Source: Hymenobacter profundi
Lineage (GTDB): Bacteria > Bacteroidota > Bacteroidia > Cytophagales > Hymenobacteraceae
Direction: 5' to 3'
Length of the DNA: 64,000 nucleotides
Assembly: GCF_019334315.1 (NCBI RefSeq)
Contig: NZ_JAHWGL010000012.1
Span: 1-64,000, forward strand
Below the pieces are notes generated by a model. The model was not told where the DNA came from. It was given only the letters and a program-made list of their open reading frames with translations, and searched no databases. Made by a program: the position numbers and the translations under genes. Position 1 is the first letter of the stretch, and every line of letters starts with the position of its first letter. Of the stretch, positions 1 through 8,549 are shown piece by piece.

Positions 1-23
1 TCCTTCGCAAGCTCAGGATGACA
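1..23. repeat. partial REP-like repeat arm (GTCATCCTGAGC family)
   Basis: The first 23 bases are the reverse complement of the arm sequence that also appears at 34052 and 52892. It is one arm of an intergenic inverted repeat whose other arm lies outside the window or is lost. It sits just past the end of the yraN gene. Confidence 0.7.
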
Positions 24-45
24 CACTATTGTGAAGTCCCTGGTC

Positions 46-405
46 TCAATAAAACGCATCCTCAAAGTGCTCTACCCGGAAGCCAGCAGCTACGGGCGTT
101 ACGGCCAAAACGTCGAAGCGAATGTCGCCGTGCCAGTTCAGTTCTTCCTGTACCTGCTCGGCGGCCAGGCGAAACAATTGCCGTTTGCGCTCCGTCACGA
201 ACGCCTCGGGGTAGCCGAACTGTGAGGTAGAGCGCGCCTTCACCTCCACGAATACCAGCAACTCGTCGTCCAGCGTGGCAATTAAGTCGATTTCGGCACG
301 GCGGTAACGGTAGTTGCGTTGCACAACGGTATACCCTTGCGCCGTGAGGTGCGCGGCGGCGGCATCTTCGCCGGCTTGGCCGAGTTGGTGCGCGGGAGTC
401 ATCAT
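46..405 (-). CDS. yraN: YraN family (UPF0102) endonuclease-like protein
   Basis: A protein of about 119 residues when started at the tandem ATG codons near 405; the open frame runs upstream to 489, but those 28 extra residues do not look like the family. After an N-terminal helix (HQLGQAGEDAAAAHL) it has the restriction-endonuclease-like core: YRYRRAEIDLIA, then LLVFVEVKARS, which supplies the acidic residues and the E-x-K signature of the fold. Family members are predicted nucleases of unknown substrate, often found with DNA-processing genes. It is divergent from lipB. The promoter was not identified; the stretch before the start is rich in GGGTAGGG words. Confidence 0.85.
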   Translation of the reverse strand: MMTPAHQLGQAGEDAAAAHLTAQGYTVVQRNYRYRRAEIDLIATLDDELLVFVEVKARSTSQFGYPEAFVTERKRQLFRLAAEQVQEELNWHGDIRFDVLAVTPVAAGFRVEHFEDAFY

Positions 406-581
406 ACGGGGGTAGGGTAGGGGGGCAGCACGGATGGGGTTGGTGCTAAATCTAGTACCTTTGAAGTGGTTTGTGCACCGACCCGTCACCGGGATTGTAG
501 GTAGCTGTTATTGGCAGGCCGAGAGGATGTAATTACTAGCCAGCGCGGCTTGCTTTTTGTACACCGCAGTTTTCAATTAGG

Positions 582-1382
582 ATGGACACATTGCTTACTT
601 CTTGCAGTACATCGGCTCCGACTAGTTCGGTGTTCAGTGCTACGCCTACTGCTACGCCCCACCAAAATCGTGCGCTACATGTGCGTCATTTGGGCGTGCA
701 GCCCTATGAAGAGGCTTGGGCCTATCAGGAAAGCCTACTAGCCGATACCTTGGAGCGCAAAAAGCAGAACCGCGACGCCATCGAGCGAGGGGAAGCCCCT
801 GCGCCTACCCCCAACTACCTGTTGCTCTGCGAGCATCCGCACGTGTATACACTGGGTAAGAGCGGCAAACCTGAGCACCTGTTACTGGATGAAGCAGGCC
901 TGGCGCACCACGGTGCCACGTTTCACCGCATCAACCGCGGCGGCGACATCACCTACCACGGCCCCGGCCAGCTGGTAGGCTACCCCAACCTCGACCTCGA
1001 TAATTTCTTCACCGACATTCACCGCTACCTGCGCGTGCTGGAAGAAGCCGTTATCCTCACCCTGGCCGACTTTGGTCTCTCCGCCGGGCGCATTGCCGGC
1101 CTCACCGGCGTCTGGCTCGACTGGGAGGAAGGCGCCCCCAACCCGCGCAAGATTTGTGCAATGGGCGTCAAGTGCAGCCGTTGGGTAACGATGCATGGCT
1201 TCGCGCTCAACGTCAATACTGACCTTGATTATTTTGGTCATATCATCCCCTGCGGCATCGACGACAAAGCTGTAACCTCGATGGAGCAGGAGTTGGGCCA
1301 TGATGTGCCTTTGGCTGAGGTTGCGGACCGCTTGGTACCGCATTTGGCAACCTTGTTGGGAGCTACGCTGACGCAAGAATAG
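582..1382 (+). CDS. lipB: octanoyltransferase LipB
   Basis: Transfers octanoyl groups from octanoyl-ACP to lipoyl domains, the first step of lipoate synthesis in the cytoplasm. The 266-residue frame holds the family signature RGGDITYHGPGQLVGYP, the lysine loop RKICAMGVK and the catalytic cysteine in HIIPCGI (about C224). The first 30 or so residues are Ser/Thr/Pro-rich and absent from typical LipB, so the true start could be slightly downstream, although no better ATG is visible. It is followed after 36 bases by a small conserved gene on the same strand. lipA is not in the window. Confidence 0.95.
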   Translation: MDTLLTSCSTSAPTSSVFSATPTATPHQNRALHVRHLGVQPYEEAWAYQESLLADTLERKKQNRDAIERGEAPAPTPNYLLLCEHPHVYTLGKSGKPEHLLLDEAGLAHHGATFHRINRGGDITYHGPGQLVGYPNLDLDNFFTDIHRYLRVLEEAVILTLADFGLSAGRIAGLTGVWLDWEEGAPNPRKICAMGVKCSRWVTMHGFALNVNTDLDYFGHIIPCGIDDKAVTSMEQELGHDVPLAEVADRLVPHLATLLGATLTQE

Positions 1383-1418
1383 CTGCGATAGAGCGTCCAT
1401 TTTATCCACTGATTACCT

Positions 1419-1835
1419 ATGAAAGAAGATATTTCCTTTGATCCGGTAGAAGGCGTTTCTATTGCCATAGTGCCCAGCCAAGACGCGGTTGTGGAAGACG
1501 GCAAACCCGGTTGGCTGGTCTACTTGTTGAACTACAATTCCTTTCCGCTCAGCAACGTTATCGTAAGTTCTAATGGCTACGGTACTGATGCGCAGGGCGA
1601 GCCAGTGCGTACCTCCACCCTACGTCATGCCTTGCCGGAGGTAGAGCCCCGCAGCGCCGTTCCCATCGAACCCATCGACCCGGCCCTGTTTCACCTCAAC
1701 AATCAATACTGGCTCAGCTACTACCGCGGGGCACAGATTTTCGACAAGAAATTCATTTTCGTTCCCGATTCTATTGTGCCCGCCAACCTGACGCACATTG
1801 CGCTGCTCGAGCAGGAAGGCGTGCTGCACAGTTAA
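1419..1835 (+). CDS. conserved Bacteroidota protein of unknown function
   Basis: A soluble acidic protein of 138 residues with no signal peptide or membrane segment. It resembles small proteins seen in other Cytophagales that have sometimes been misnamed as a phenylalanyl-tRNA synthetase subunit; nothing here supports that name. Predicted strands alternate through WLVYLLNYNSFPLSNVIV, and a late motif FDKKFIFVPDSI looks conserved. It lies between lipB and a WecA-like gene in one direction with short gaps, so it is probably co-transcribed. The start codon follows GATTACCT directly, a context also seen before hemD. Function unknown. Confidence 0.7.
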   Translation: MKEDISFDPVEGVSIAIVPSQDAVVEDGKPGWLVYLLNYNSFPLSNVIVSSNGYGTDAQGEPVRTSTLRHALPEVEPRSAVPIEPIDPALFHLNNQYWLSYYRGAQIFDKKFIFVPDSIVPANLTHIALLEQEGVLHS

Positions 1836-1882
1836 TCCGATCTTGCCCGATTCCACCCACCCCCTTTGATCTTGACTTTACG

Positions 1883-2959
1883 ATGCCCGTTCTCGGAGTA
1901 AAACTGGTCCTGTCGGCTCTGTGGTCGTTTTTGGTGGCGCTGTTTGCCGTGCCGTCCATTATCTACATCGCCCACCTAAAAAACATGCTCGACACGCCCA
2001 ACGTGCGTACCGTGCATGAGTCACTTACCCCCCGTTTGGGCGGGGTAGCCATCTTTGCAGGCTTCATGTCGGCGCTTACCATTTTTGCGCCTCTGGAAAA
2101 TGGTATTCAACAACTGCTGGCGGGTTGCATCGTGCTGTTTTTTGTAGGACTGAAGGATGACTTGGTGACGATTTCTGTCACTAAAAAATTTATCGGGCAG
2201 CTATTGGCCACTGGTATCATTATGGTGATGCCTGATATAGAAATCCGCATTACCAGCTTCCAGGGCATCTTTGGTATTCACGAGCTACCTATGGGTGTCA
2301 GCTATGCCATCACATTCGTGGCCATTGTAGGCATCACCAATGCCATCAACCTGATTGATGGGCTCGATGGCCTGGCGGGTACCATTGTAAGCATCATCTC
2401 CGCTACGTTTGGTTACTACTTTCTACGCTATGGTGGCCCTTCTTACGGAAACTACGCTTATGTTGCTATCTGCCTGATAGGTGGTATTATCGGTTTCCTA
2501 CGTTATAACTTCCACCGCGCCAGTATTTTCATGGGCGATACTGGTTCCTTGGTGTGTGGATTTATCGTGTCAGTACTCACCATTCAGTTTGTTGAGATGG
2601 GCGCTACCACGGGACAGCCATTTGGCGCTTCGTCGCCATCGGTAGCGGTAGGAATTTTGTTTGTTCCGTTGTTCGATACTCTGCGCGTCTTTATTATTCG
2701 GATGCTGGCGGGCCGTTCACCCTTCTCACCCGATAAGAACCACGTGCATCACCGTATTCTGGCTATGGGCTTTCAGCAGATAAGTACAGTGCTACTGCTA
2801 GGGCTGCTTAATCTAGTAGTGATTCTGTTTGTCATCAACTTCTCCGCTCTAGGCAATACTCTATTAATACTAGCATTAGTGGCTTTCTCGGTATTGTTGA
2901 GCGTTTTTCTGGGCGTATACCACAGCCGGCGGGGTGTACAGCGTCGAGTAGCGTCATAG
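1883..2959 (+). CDS. undecaprenyl-phosphate GlcNAc-1-phosphate transferase-like (WecA/MraY family)
   Basis: An integral membrane protein of 358 residues with about ten hydrophobic segments. It belongs to the polyprenyl-phosphate N-acetylhexosamine-1-phosphate transferase family, which links sugar-phosphate to undecaprenyl phosphate for surface polysaccharide synthesis. Visible motifs are the acidic pair in LKDDLVTISVTKKFIGQ, NAINLIDGLDGLAG, FHRASIFMGDTGSL and the histidine-rich DKNHVHHRIL, the WecA-type equivalent of the HIHH motif. Absence of peptidoglycan cluster neighbours argues against MraY itself. The sugar substrate cannot be read from sequence. Confidence 0.88.
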   Translation: MPVLGVKLVLSALWSFLVALFAVPSIIYIAHLKNMLDTPNVRTVHESLTPRLGGVAIFAGFMSALTIFAPLENGIQQLLAGCIVLFFVGLKDDLVTISVTKKFIGQLLATGIIMVMPDIEIRITSFQGIFGIHELPMGVSYAITFVAIVGITNAINLIDGLDGLAGTIVSIISATFGYYFLRYGGPSYGNYAYVAICLIGGIIGFLRYNFHRASIFMGDTGSLVCGFIVSVLTIQFVEMGATTGQPFGASSPSVAVGILFVPLFDTLRVFIIRMLAGRSPFSPDKNHVHHRILAMGFQQISTVLLLGLLNLVVILFVINFSALGNTLLILALVAFSVLLSVFLGVYHSRRGVQRRVAS

Positions 2960-2988
2960 TAGTACAGCAAGCAAGTTCGCCAGAGATT

Positions 2989-4188
2989 ATGATGACCAAC
3001 TACTCAATTGCTACACGCCACCACTGGCGCTGGGTGTTGGTATGGCTGCTCTGCTGGCTGACCCTACCCAGCGGCGTCCGTGCAGCTGAGTATCGGCCAT
3101 TGCCCCCATCCGCCAAAAGCGGCTTGTCAAACGATTGGCTGATTTACAATGCGTCTCGAAACCGGCTGACGCTGTACCTACCCGGCTATCACGCGCCGGC
3201 GCATGCGTATTATCAGTGGGTGAATCTGCGTCCTAGCAGACCCCTACCCATCACGTTTGTGGCTCGTCAGAATGAGTGCTTATTTCTGGACAACCAGTTA
3301 ATTTTCACCTCACCGGCCGCCGCCTCCTACACGCTGGATCTGGCTACCTTCCTACCAGCTTCTGCGCCGGCTGGTCAACATCTACTCTGTGTCTGGCATG
3401 CCGATGCGGTACCCAATCTATCATCGTTTGCGAATGCTATTCCGGAGGTAGCAGCGGCTTCTGGCAAGCCGGCCTCCACTGTAGCTAGGGTGCTTCCGCG
3501 TCCTCGTGGCCACCAGGGGCAGACTGTGTTTATCGGCTTTTTGCTGCTGATTGGGCTGCTATACGGTGGCCTGCGAGCTTCCTACCAACCAGGTTTTGCT
3601 CGTATCTATCAGTTTGAGCAGCTGTGGCGCCGCGGTAACAACGAGCCCGACTTTTTGGTGAAGCCTACCATCACCTGGCTCAATATCCTACTCGTTCTGA
3701 TTTTCTCGCTCTCCTTTGCGCTGCTGCTTGTTGCCATCCATACCAACATCCAGAGCATCGTCATTCTACGGCGCTTGTTTGCCGTGCCTGAGTCGGCTAT
3801 TGTACTGCGGGTGTTGTTCTACACCAGCCTCATTGCGGCCTTCGTATTAGGAAAGTACCTTTTTCTTGAGTTGATGGGCTACATCTTTGATGTCACGTCC
3901 TTGGTAATAGTCCAGTATCGGGAATTTATCCGCACAATTCTCTTTATGGGATTATTCCTGCCCCTTGTTATGCTACTCTATTTAGGCCTCAATCAGACCC
4001 TGCCCGAGACAGTACTATGGGTGTCTAATGGTGTGGTTTCCTTACTGTTACTAGGCTCTGTATTTCGTATAGCCCGCACGTTACATCGGCGGGCGTCATT
4101 ACTGAATCTGCATTTGTTTTCGTACCTTTGCGCCACGGAAGTGATTCCACTCATCATTCTGCTTAAAATAATCGTTTTTACTTACTAA
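2989..4188 (+). CDS. DUF4271 domain-containing membrane protein
   Basis: A 399-residue protein with an N-terminal signal-like segment (WVLVWLLCWLTLPSGVRA), a roughly 150-residue extracytoplasmic part, a single helix near residues 178-195 and, after the QFEQLWRRGNNEPDFL linker, a C-terminal block of five or more membrane helices that corresponds to DUF4271. The family is restricted to Bacteroidota and its function is unknown. It is typically next to hemD and type IX secretion genes, as here. Tandem ATG codons (2989 and 2992) make the exact start uncertain by one residue. Confidence 0.85.
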   Translation: MMTNYSIATRHHWRWVLVWLLCWLTLPSGVRAAEYRPLPPSAKSGLSNDWLIYNASRNRLTLYLPGYHAPAHAYYQWVNLRPSRPLPITFVARQNECLFLDNQLIFTSPAAASYTLDLATFLPASAPAGQHLLCVWHADAVPNLSSFANAIPEVAAASGKPASTVARVLPRPRGHQGQTVFIGFLLLIGLLYGGLRASYQPGFARIYQFEQLWRRGNNEPDFLVKPTITWLNILLVLIFSLSFALLLVAIHTNIQSIVILRRLFAVPESAIVLRVLFYTSLIAAFVLGKYLFLELMGYIFDVTSLVIVQYREFIRTILFMGLFLPLVMLLYLGLNQTLPETVLWVSNGVVSLLLLGSVFRIARTLHRRASLLNLHLFSYLCATEVIPLIILLKIIVFTY

Positions 4189-4257
4189 TACCGCGCTGTT
4201 GCGGGTGTGAAGCATTATTCATAACCCTCCTTTTGCGCTAGATTTACTCGATTACCT

Positions 4258-5070
4258 ATGGCCGAAAGCAAAGACCAACCGGGAACGGGCCGGCATGCCA
4301 AAAGCATTGCTAGCATCCTCGTTACGCAGCCTAAGCCCACCGGGGACATATCACCCTATTTTACCATTGCGGAGAAGTATGGTATTAAAGTTGATTTTCG
4401 CGAGTTCATACAGGTTGACCCTGTCTCATATAAAGACTTTCGCAAGGAAAAAGTAAACATCCTCGACCATACGGCTATCATCTTCACCAGCCGCAATGCC
4501 GTCGACCATTTTTTTCGTATTTGCCAGGAAGCCAAAATTGAGATGCCTGCCGAAATGAAGTATTTCTGCATTTCAGAGCAAACAGCTAACTATTTGCAGA
4601 AGTACATTGTGTTGCGGAAACGGAAACTATTTGTTGGACTTCGTACCGCATCTGATTTGTTCGAAGTCATCAAGAAGCACAAAAGCGAAAAGTTCTTGTA
4701 CCCATGCTCTGACATTCGCAAAGATGATATTCCGGAGTTCATGCGGGCCAACAACTACAAGTTCACGGAGGCGGTCATCTACCGTACTGTTGCCAGCGAC
4801 CTGTCGGATCTGAGCGACGTGAAGTATGATTGCCTAGCTTTTTTCAGCCCCTCCGGCATCAGTTCCCTCTTTGTTAACTTCCCCGACTTCGTACAGGATG
4901 GTACGCGCATTGCGGCATTCGGTCCTACCACAGCAAAAGCCGTTCGCGATGCAGGTTTAGAGTTGGATATTGAAGCTCCTATGCCCAATGCGCCCTCTAT
5001 GACGGGTGCTATTGAAGAGTATATTCGTCGAAATGCCGAAGCTGTTGCTGCCCTCAAAAGCAGCAAATAA
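4258..5070 (+). CDS. hemD: uroporphyrinogen-III synthase
   Basis: Closes hydroxymethylbilane to uroporphyrinogen III in haem synthesis. The 270-residue protein shows the bilobed HemD layout: SILVTQPKP at the start, AIIFTSRNAVDHFF in the first lobe, then FLYPCSDIRKDDIPEF and DCLAFFSPSGISSLF, then RIAAFGPTTAKAVRDAG near the C-terminus. Sequence conservation in this family is low, so the call rests on this series of short motifs and on gene order. The start codon follows GATTACCT. A hairpin terminator lies just after the stop codon, separating it from the PorP/SprF gene. A TACCTTTG box at about 4125, inside the upstream gene, might be an internal promoter. Confidence 0.88.
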   Translation: MAESKDQPGTGRHAKSIASILVTQPKPTGDISPYFTIAEKYGIKVDFREFIQVDPVSYKDFRKEKVNILDHTAIIFTSRNAVDHFFRICQEAKIEMPAEMKYFCISEQTANYLQKYIVLRKRKLFVGLRTASDLFEVIKKHKSEKFLYPCSDIRKDDIPEFMRANNYKFTEAVIYRTVASDLSDLSDVKYDCLAFFSPSGISSLFVNFPDFVQDGTRIAAFGPTTAKAVRDAGLELDIEAPMPNAPSMTGAIEEYIRRNAEAVAALKSSK

Positions 5071-5093
5071 AAGCAAGAAACAGAATAGTATTA

Positions 5094-5140
5094 GCCCCCT
5101 TTTCCAGCAATTGGTCGTTGGAGAAGGGGGTTTCTGTTTT
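5094..5140 (+). terminator. rho-independent terminator after hemD
   Basis: A stem of CCCCCTTTTCCAGCAA against TTGGAGAAGGGGG with a short loop, followed by TTTCTGTTTT. It lies 24 bases after the hemD stop codon. Confidence 0.75.
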
Positions 5141-5267
5141 ACCGATGCAAAATGGTAACCGAATCAGTCTCGGAAGTGTATTTAAGCAGGCAAAAACATA
5201 AGGCTAGATAGACACTTAATCTGACAGCAGAGCGTTTTAACGTAAAGACGCGACCGAGTTTTTTTTC

Positions 5268-5275
5268 TACATTTG
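5268..5275 (+). promoter_or_regulatory. probable promoter -7 box of the PorP/SprF gene
   Basis: TACATTTG fits the Bacteroidota -7 consensus TAnnTTTG and lies about 55 bases before the start codon. No convincing TTG -33 element is seen at the right distance, so confidence is moderate. Confidence 0.45.
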
Positions 5276-5329
5276 AAAACGTACTTGTGTAGCCTGTTAT
5301 GGCATACGCTCCGTTAAATCTGTTGCTAT

Positions 5330-6337
5330 ATGAAGCGAATTTTACTTGCCGGTTTTTTATCCACCTGCGCTGGTACTGCCTTTGCCCAGCAACAGCCTAA
5401 TTTTACGCACTATCCGTTTGTTGGCCTTTACTTGAATCCTGCTTATGCAGGCATCAAAGGGCAAGGAGAAATTACAGCGTTGGGTCGCTACCAATACCTT
5501 GGCTACAGTGGTAGTTTTGATGATGGTGGTTCGCCCCAAACATACTTGCTTTCGGCCTCGTTGCCGGTGCCTGCTTTGGGTGGGGGTATCGGTATTCAGG
5601 TATACCGAGATGTAGTAGCAGTGTTGAAAACTACGAACGCCCAACTCTCTTATTCCAAGCATTTCAAAATTGGCGAAGCCAGACTGGGAATTGGCGTTCA
5701 GGGTATCTACAATCACGTAGGCCAGGGCGGTTACCGACCCGTCGATCTAAACGACCCGAGAGTGCCCATAGAAGGCTCTGACGCAAAGTTTGACCTAGGC
5801 GCTGGAGTATGGTATGAAGCGCCTAAATTTTATGTGGGTGTAAGCGTAAACAACCTACTGCGGGCAAATGGGTACCGCTACCTAGCGCGACCAGTAGATC
5901 CTACTGCGGAGCTTTCTGAAACGGCTCGGTATCTGAATGAAAATCATTCGTACCTGACTGCTGGCTACAATATTGAGGCATCTTCATCCGTTGTGGTAAC
6001 GCCCACCGTACTCATGAAAATGGTGCTGCCGGGTAAGTTCGGAAACAACGATAAATTTAATTTCAAAAATAATTCTTACGAAGCTGGTGTTCGTGCTACA
6101 GTCAATGACCGGTATTGGGCTGGCATTGGTTATCGCTACGATGAATCCATTACTGGCTTGGTAGGATTCAGTTTTGGAAAAGATAACGCTGCACGCGTTG
6201 GATTAGCTTATGACCTTATTGCATTTAACCAAGATGCAAGGGCGTTGAGCTCTGTCGAATTGATGTTATCGTATCGCCTACCCAAGCCCGGAATTTTTAC
6301 GCGTCCAGCAGTACGTACGCCGCGTTACAGTTTTTAG
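5330..6337 (+). CDS. PorP/SprF family type IX secretion outer-membrane protein
   Basis: A 335-residue protein with a clear signal peptide (MKRILLAGFLSTCAGTAFAQ) and the PorP/SprF opening QPNFTHYPFVGLYLNPAYAG, followed by alternating amphipathic strands of an outer-membrane beta barrel. Members work with the type IX secretion machinery and are linked to attachment of secreted adhesins; in gliding Bacteroidota SprF is needed for SprB export. It has its own promoter candidate and precedes gldK by about 235 bases, the gene order porP-gldKLMN known from this phylum. Whether it is the PorP or the SprF type cannot be decided here. Confidence 0.9.
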   Translation: MKRILLAGFLSTCAGTAFAQQQPNFTHYPFVGLYLNPAYAGIKGQGEITALGRYQYLGYSGSFDDGGSPQTYLLSASLPVPALGGGIGIQVYRDVVAVLKTTNAQLSYSKHFKIGEARLGIGVQGIYNHVGQGGYRPVDLNDPRVPIEGSDAKFDLGAGVWYEAPKFYVGVSVNNLLRANGYRYLARPVDPTAELSETARYLNENHSYLTAGYNIEASSSVVVTPTVLMKMVLPGKFGNNDKFNFKNNSYEAGVRATVNDRYWAGIGYRYDESITGLVGFSFGKDNAARVGLAYDLIAFNQDARALSSVELMLSYRLPKPGIFTRPAVRTPRYSF

Positions 6338-6479
6338 CCTTCATATCTGGCAGGGTTTTCGCGGTTCAGGTGAGTAAGAAAGACGAAGAGGATAACCGTA
6401 GGGAACCTTGAGGAGCTATCCTCCTGTTTCACCGAATGTTGCACTTCTCGCGGTCTTTTCAACGCGTCAGAGGAAAGGC

Positions 6480-6510
6480 TTGTGCGCGTACGCTTCAATG
6501 AGTAAATTTG
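6480..6510 (+). promoter_or_regulatory. promoter of the gldKLMN operon
   Basis: TTG (6480-6482), a 20-base spacer and TAAATTTG (6503-6510) match the Bacteroidota -33/-7 promoter well. The expected start of transcription is near 6515, giving a leader of about 60 bases to the gldK start at 6574. This also argues against the upstream in-frame ATG at 6508, which lies inside the -7 box. Confidence 0.7.
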
Positions 6511-6573
6511 CCGTTCCATAAAATTGTAATCTTTGGGTATTGCCGCCCAATCAGCCTTTTCTACACCTACCTC

Positions 6574-7581
6574 ATGAACAAGTTACTTCTACTGCCTCTG
6601 GTTGCCTTCTCGGCATTGTTTCTGGGGGGCTGTGGCTTTGGCAAAGGACCGCAGGGCGACCTAGTAGGGGCGGAGGACCGCCCTGAGTATAACCCACAGG
6701 AGGTTCCTTTTGGCATGGTGCCCTGCCCCGGTGGTACGTTCCACATGGGCCAGACTGATCAGGACATTTCGGCCTCTATGGTGAACATGAACAAGCAGGT
6801 GACCATCGCCGGCTTCTACATGGATGAAACAGAAATCACCAACAACGAGTACCGCCAGTTCATGAATGCTATCCGTCAGGATTCCATTGATGTGTTGGGT
6901 GAAGAGTATGTGATGACGGAGCTGTATCCCGATACTACCGTATGGGTACGCGACTTCACGTATCACATGGGCGACCCGCTGATGGAGTATTACTATACTC
7001 ACCCAGCATTCGACGATTATCCAGTAGTGGGGGTAGACTGGTTTGCCGCCAAGTATTTCTGCAACTGGCGCACCAAGAACAAGAACGCCGCCAACGAAGA
7101 GTCTGGTCTGGCACCTATGCCTAACTTCCGTTTGCCCTCTGAGGCGGAGTGGGAATATGCCTCCCGCGGCGGACGTGACTTAGCCACCTACCCTTGGGGT
7201 GGTCCTTACCTACGCAATTCGCACGGCTGCATGCTGGCCAACTTTAAGCCCGGCCGCGGCGACTATGCTTCTGATGGTTATGCTTACACGGCCCCAGTAG
7301 GCGCCTTTTTCCCGAATGACTTTGGTCTATATGACATGTCGGGTAACGTGGCCGAGTGGTGCGATGATGCATACATGGAAGCTTCGGTACCGGTAGTGTG
7401 GGATATGAACCCTACCAACCCCGACGACAACGAGCCTCGCAAAGTGGTACGTGGTGGATCTTGGAAAGACATTGCTTACTTCCTCGAAACGGGTACCCGC
7501 AACTTTGAATACCAAGATTCCGCTCGCTCTTACATCGGCTTCCGTTGCGCCATGATTCAAATTGGCCGCAACTCTCGCTAA
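6574..7581 (+). CDS. gldK: type IX secretion lipoprotein GldK (PorK)
   Basis: An outer-membrane lipoprotein that forms the periplasmic ring of the type IX secretion system with GldN. From the ATG at 6574 it has 335 residues, a lipoprotein signal ending in LFLGGC, then a formylglycine-generating-enzyme (SUMF1) fold: CPGGTFHMGQTD, TNNEYRQFMNA, FRLPSEAEWEYASRGG, DMSGNVAEWCDD, VVRGGSWKD and a final GFRC. In GldK this fold is structural rather than catalytic. First gene of the gldKLMN operon. Confidence 0.95.
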   Translation: MNKLLLLPLVAFSALFLGGCGFGKGPQGDLVGAEDRPEYNPQEVPFGMVPCPGGTFHMGQTDQDISASMVNMNKQVTIAGFYMDETEITNNEYRQFMNAIRQDSIDVLGEEYVMTELYPDTTVWVRDFTYHMGDPLMEYYYTHPAFDDYPVVGVDWFAAKYFCNWRTKNKNAANEESGLAPMPNFRLPSEAEWEYASRGGRDLATYPWGGPYLRNSHGCMLANFKPGRGDYASDGYAYTAPVGAFFPNDFGLYDMSGNVAEWCDDAYMEASVPVVWDMNPTNPDDNEPRKVVRGGSWKDIAYFLETGTRNFEYQDSARSYIGFRCAMIQIGRNSR

Positions 7582-7672
7582 CTCAAACTTCGCTTTCAAT
7601 TAATCAATCAGGCCGGGTGGCCGACGCATTAACCTCACCAACCCCTCATCATTTCCAATCTTCTTTTCAACA

Positions 7673-8488
7673 ATGGCAGCAAAAGGTAACTTTTTCTTCG
7701 ACAGTGTAATGCCGAAAATCTACGGTATTGGAGCTGCAGTCGTAATTATTGGTGCACTATTCAAAATTCTACACTTACCCGGCGCTAACGAGATGCTGAT
7801 TGTAGGTCTGGGCACCGAAGCAGTTATTTTCTTCTTAAGTGCGTTCCAACCTAACCCCAAAGAAGTTGATTGGTCATTGGTGTACCCTGAGTTGAGCGAA
7901 GGTTACGACCCATCGACTGGCAACTCCAGCTTCCGCACCAACGCTATTGCTGACAACGGCAGCACTGGCCTAACCCGCAAATTAGACGACATGCTGAAGG
8001 ATGCAAATGTAACTCCTGAAGCTATCAACTCGCTGGGCGCTGGTTTGAACCGTCTAAGCACCACCACACAGCAACTCTCGACGCTGGGCGACGCTACCAA
8101 CGCTACGGAAGAGTACACCACGAAAGTACGTGGAGCTGCTCAGTCGCTGGAGCGCATCAACGAAGCATATTCTAATACGGCTCAGGCTATGTCGGCTATG
8201 GCTGAGGCTACCTCGGACGCCAAAGAGTACCACACGCAGGTACAAACCGTGACCAAAAACCTGGGCGCTCTGAACGCAGTGTACGAAATGGAATTGCAGG
8301 ATGCCAACACGCACCTGAAATCGATGAATAAGTTCTACGGCACACTGAGCCAGGCAATGGAAAACCTGACCGAAGCCGGCAAAGAGACCGAGCAGTTCAA
8401 GCAGGAAATCACTGGTTTGACCACCAACCTGACCTCGCTGAACCGTGTGTATGGCAACATGTTGAACGCCATGCGTGCTACCAGCTAA
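7673..8488 (+). CDS. gldL: type IX secretion / gliding motor protein GldL
   Basis: Inner-membrane stator of the proton-driven motor that powers type IX secretion and gliding. Of 271 residues, the first 65 contain two membrane helices (YGIGAAVVIIGALFKIL and LIVGLGTEAVIFFLSAF); E49 in the second helix matches the membrane glutamate essential for proton flow in characterised GldL, and K31, H34 and E40 lie around it. The rest is a cytoplasmic coiled-coil region with repeated heptads in which the sequence (T/S)xxLxxLNxVY recurs. It is 91 bases after gldK and 61 before gldM. Confidence 0.96.
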   Translation: MAAKGNFFFDSVMPKIYGIGAAVVIIGALFKILHLPGANEMLIVGLGTEAVIFFLSAFQPNPKEVDWSLVYPELSEGYDPSTGNSSFRTNAIADNGSTGLTRKLDDMLKDANVTPEAINSLGAGLNRLSTTTQQLSTLGDATNATEEYTTKVRGAAQSLERINEAYSNTAQAMSAMAEATSDAKEYHTQVQTVTKNLGALNAVYEMELQDANTHLKSMNKFYGTLSQAMENLTEAGKETEQFKQEITGLTTNLTSLNRVYGNMLNAMRATS

Positions 8489-8549
8489 GCTGATAAGTAG
8501 AAAGATTTAAGAAATTCTGTCCCCACTATACATTTAATAGGAAGACGAG

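Noticed and set aside
406..489. N-terminal extension of YraN
   Set aside because: The added residues are not family-like and the stretch contains GGGTAGGG words typical of the gap.
882..1409. Open frame of 175 residues opposite lipB
   Set aside because: Shadow of lipB, whose catalytic motifs are all on the plus strand.
6574..7581. Formylglycine-generating enzyme (sulfatase activator)
   Set aside because: The SUMF1-like fold is that of GldK; the lipoprotein signal and the gldLMN neighbours decide it.
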